A stretch of DNA of 22,647 nt, from the NCBI GenBank assembly GCA_900543505.1, contig UQSB01000038.1:1-22647 (forward strand). Reading direction: 5' to 3'. Positions within the stretch are counted from its first letter, which is position 1, and each line of letters opens with the position of its first letter. The notes beneath the pieces were generated by a model. That model saw nothing but the letters and a program-made list of their open reading frames with translations, was not told the origin of the DNA and did not search any database. Below, piece by piece: positions 21,991 through 22,647 of the stretch. This stretch comes from an uncultured Collinsella sp. (GTDB lineage: Bacteria; Actinomycetota; Coriobacteriia; Coriobacteriales; Coriobacteriaceae). A program made the position numbers and the translations under genes.

Positions 21991-22590
21991 ATGGCAGAGC
22001 CACTTTCCGCCGGAATCACCCGCGACCGTGCGTTCGAACTGCTCAACGAGCACAATAAGGACCCGTTCCACATCACCCACGGCGAAACGGTCGAGGGCAC
22101 CATGCGCTACTTTGCGCGCGAGTTCGACCCCGAGAACGAGGAGTTTTGGGGCATCGTCGGTCTGCTGCACGACCTAGATTGGGAGGAGCATGAGGACGAC
22201 CCCATGAACCACACCATCTATGCGGCCGAGATCCTTGAAGGCGAGGGCGCCTCTCCCGATCTCATTCGCGCCATTCAGACGCACACGTCGGACTTCAACA
22301 CCTCGCTGCCCAAGCCCGAGCTGCAGATGGAAAAGATCCTGTTTGCCTGCGACGAGCTCACCGGCTTGATCGGTGCTGCCGTCATCATGCGTCCGAGTAA
22401 GAGCGTCATGGACTTTACGACCAAGTCGCTCAAGAAAAAGTTCAAGGACAAGCGCTTTGCCGCCGGCTGCTCGCGCGACGTGATTACGCAGGGTGCCGAG
22501 ATGCTGGGCTGGGAGCTCCCCGAGCTCTTCGACCGTACCATCGCGGCCATGCAGTCCTTCGCCCCCGACCGCGACACCTTTCAGGCTTAA
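21991..22590 (+). CDS. HD-domain protein (predicted metal-dependent phosphohydrolase)
   Basis: A 199-residue HD-superfamily protein. His30 (ITHGETVEGTMRYFA) and the His60-Asp61 pair in GIVGLLHDLDWEEHEDD supply the expected metal ligands. A third His is in AIQTHTSDF near residue 103, and ACDELTGLIGAAVIMRP follows. The pattern is of small stand-alone HD hydrolases of uncertain substrate. The ATG at 21991 follows AAGGAGTCTTTT and the N-terminus is sensible; the longer upstream frame is hydrophobic and comes from the terminator, so it is rejected. It appears to be monocistronic, lying between two copies of the REP-like hairpin repeat. No substrate can be assigned. Confidence 0.85.
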   Translation: MAEPLSAGITRDRAFELLNEHNKDPFHITHGETVEGTMRYFAREFDPENEEFWGIVGLLHDLDWEEHEDDPMNHTIYAAEILEGEGASPDLIRAIQTHTSDFNTSLPKPELQMEKILFACDELTGLIGAAVIMRPSKSVMDFTTKSLKKKFKDKRFAAGCSRDVITQGAEMLGWELPELFDRTIAAMQSFAPDRDTFQA

Positions 22591-22594
22591 TTCC

Positions 22595-22616
22595 AAAACC
22601 ACCACAAAGGGGACAG
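22595..22616 (+). repeat. Partial copy of the REP-like hairpin repeat
   Basis: Twenty-two bases from AAAACCACCACAAAGG to the CAG at 22614-22616 repeat the left arm and loop start of the hairpin at 21885-21927. The second arm is missing here and is replaced by the presumed IS end at 22617, so the HD gene's terminator is broken. Confidence 0.85.
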
Positions 22617-22647
22617 TGAACTGCCTCCCATTTCTTGGACATCGGGA
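22617..22647. mobile_element. Left terminal inverted repeat of a probable IS3-family (IS150-like) element, cut by window edge
   Basis: The sequence from 22617 begins TGAACTGCCTCCCATTTC and continues TTGGACATCGGGA. It resembles the IS150-type end TGTACTGCACCCATTTTG followed by TTGGAC as I recall it from the IS3 family. The element would extend to the right. Only 31 bases are visible, so family assignment rests on this end alone. Confidence 0.6.

Overview
The window looks like a chromosomal segment of a Coriobacteriia actinobacterium, most likely Collinsella or a close relative. This is inferred from the high-GC coding style, a Rho factor with a very long low-complexity N-terminus, a CarD regulator, a SufCBDSU gene order and the NifU-like/GGGtGRT gene pair. 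No 16S or other definitive marker is present, so the genus is an inference.

Layout, left to right. (1) Positions 1-5068 (+) hold a translationally coupled suf operon (sufC cut by the window edge, then sufB, sufD, sufS, sufU) that builds Fe-S clusters. It ends in a hairpin terminator. (2) Positions 5134-5934 (-) hold a REP-associated Y1 transposase-like gene with an altered HUH motif. (3) Positions 6338-8095 (+) hold a two-gene operon of a NifU/IscU-like scaffold and a GGGtGRT-family protein of unknown role, in highly biased codons. (4) Positions 8352-9878 (+) hold a stand-alone FAD-dependent oxidoreductase, and 10040-10900 (+) a DinD homologue. (5) Positions 10916-11511 hold a minus-strand tRNA operon (His, Lys, Lys) with its own promoter and terminator. 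Beside it is a duplicated tRNA-Lys 3' end with a second terminator, resembling an old attachment site. (6) Positions 11620-13826 (+) hold a class I aminotransferase and a ROK-family sugar kinase. (7) Positions 13941-15798 (-) hold a VanZ-family membrane protein and an unrecognised membrane-anchored, Ala-rich acidic protein. (8) Positions 16112-18661 (-) hold rho, and 19191-21044 (-) argS. Between them lies an unexplained inverted-repeat element. (9) Positions 21387-21872 (+) hold a CarD-family regulator, and 21991-22590 (+) an HD-domain protein.

The right edge holds half of a REP-like hairpin followed by what looks like the terminal inverted repeat of an IS3-family (IS150-like) element that continues outside the window.

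Most of the window is housekeeping: Fe-S assembly, translation, transcription termination and sugar/amino-acid metabolism. The points of interest are the GGGtGRT pair, the inverted-repeat element at 18917-19066, the variant transposase and its possible cognate repeats, the tRNA-Lys relic, and the Rho extension with its altered RNA-binding loop. No CRISPR array, rRNA or prophage was seen.
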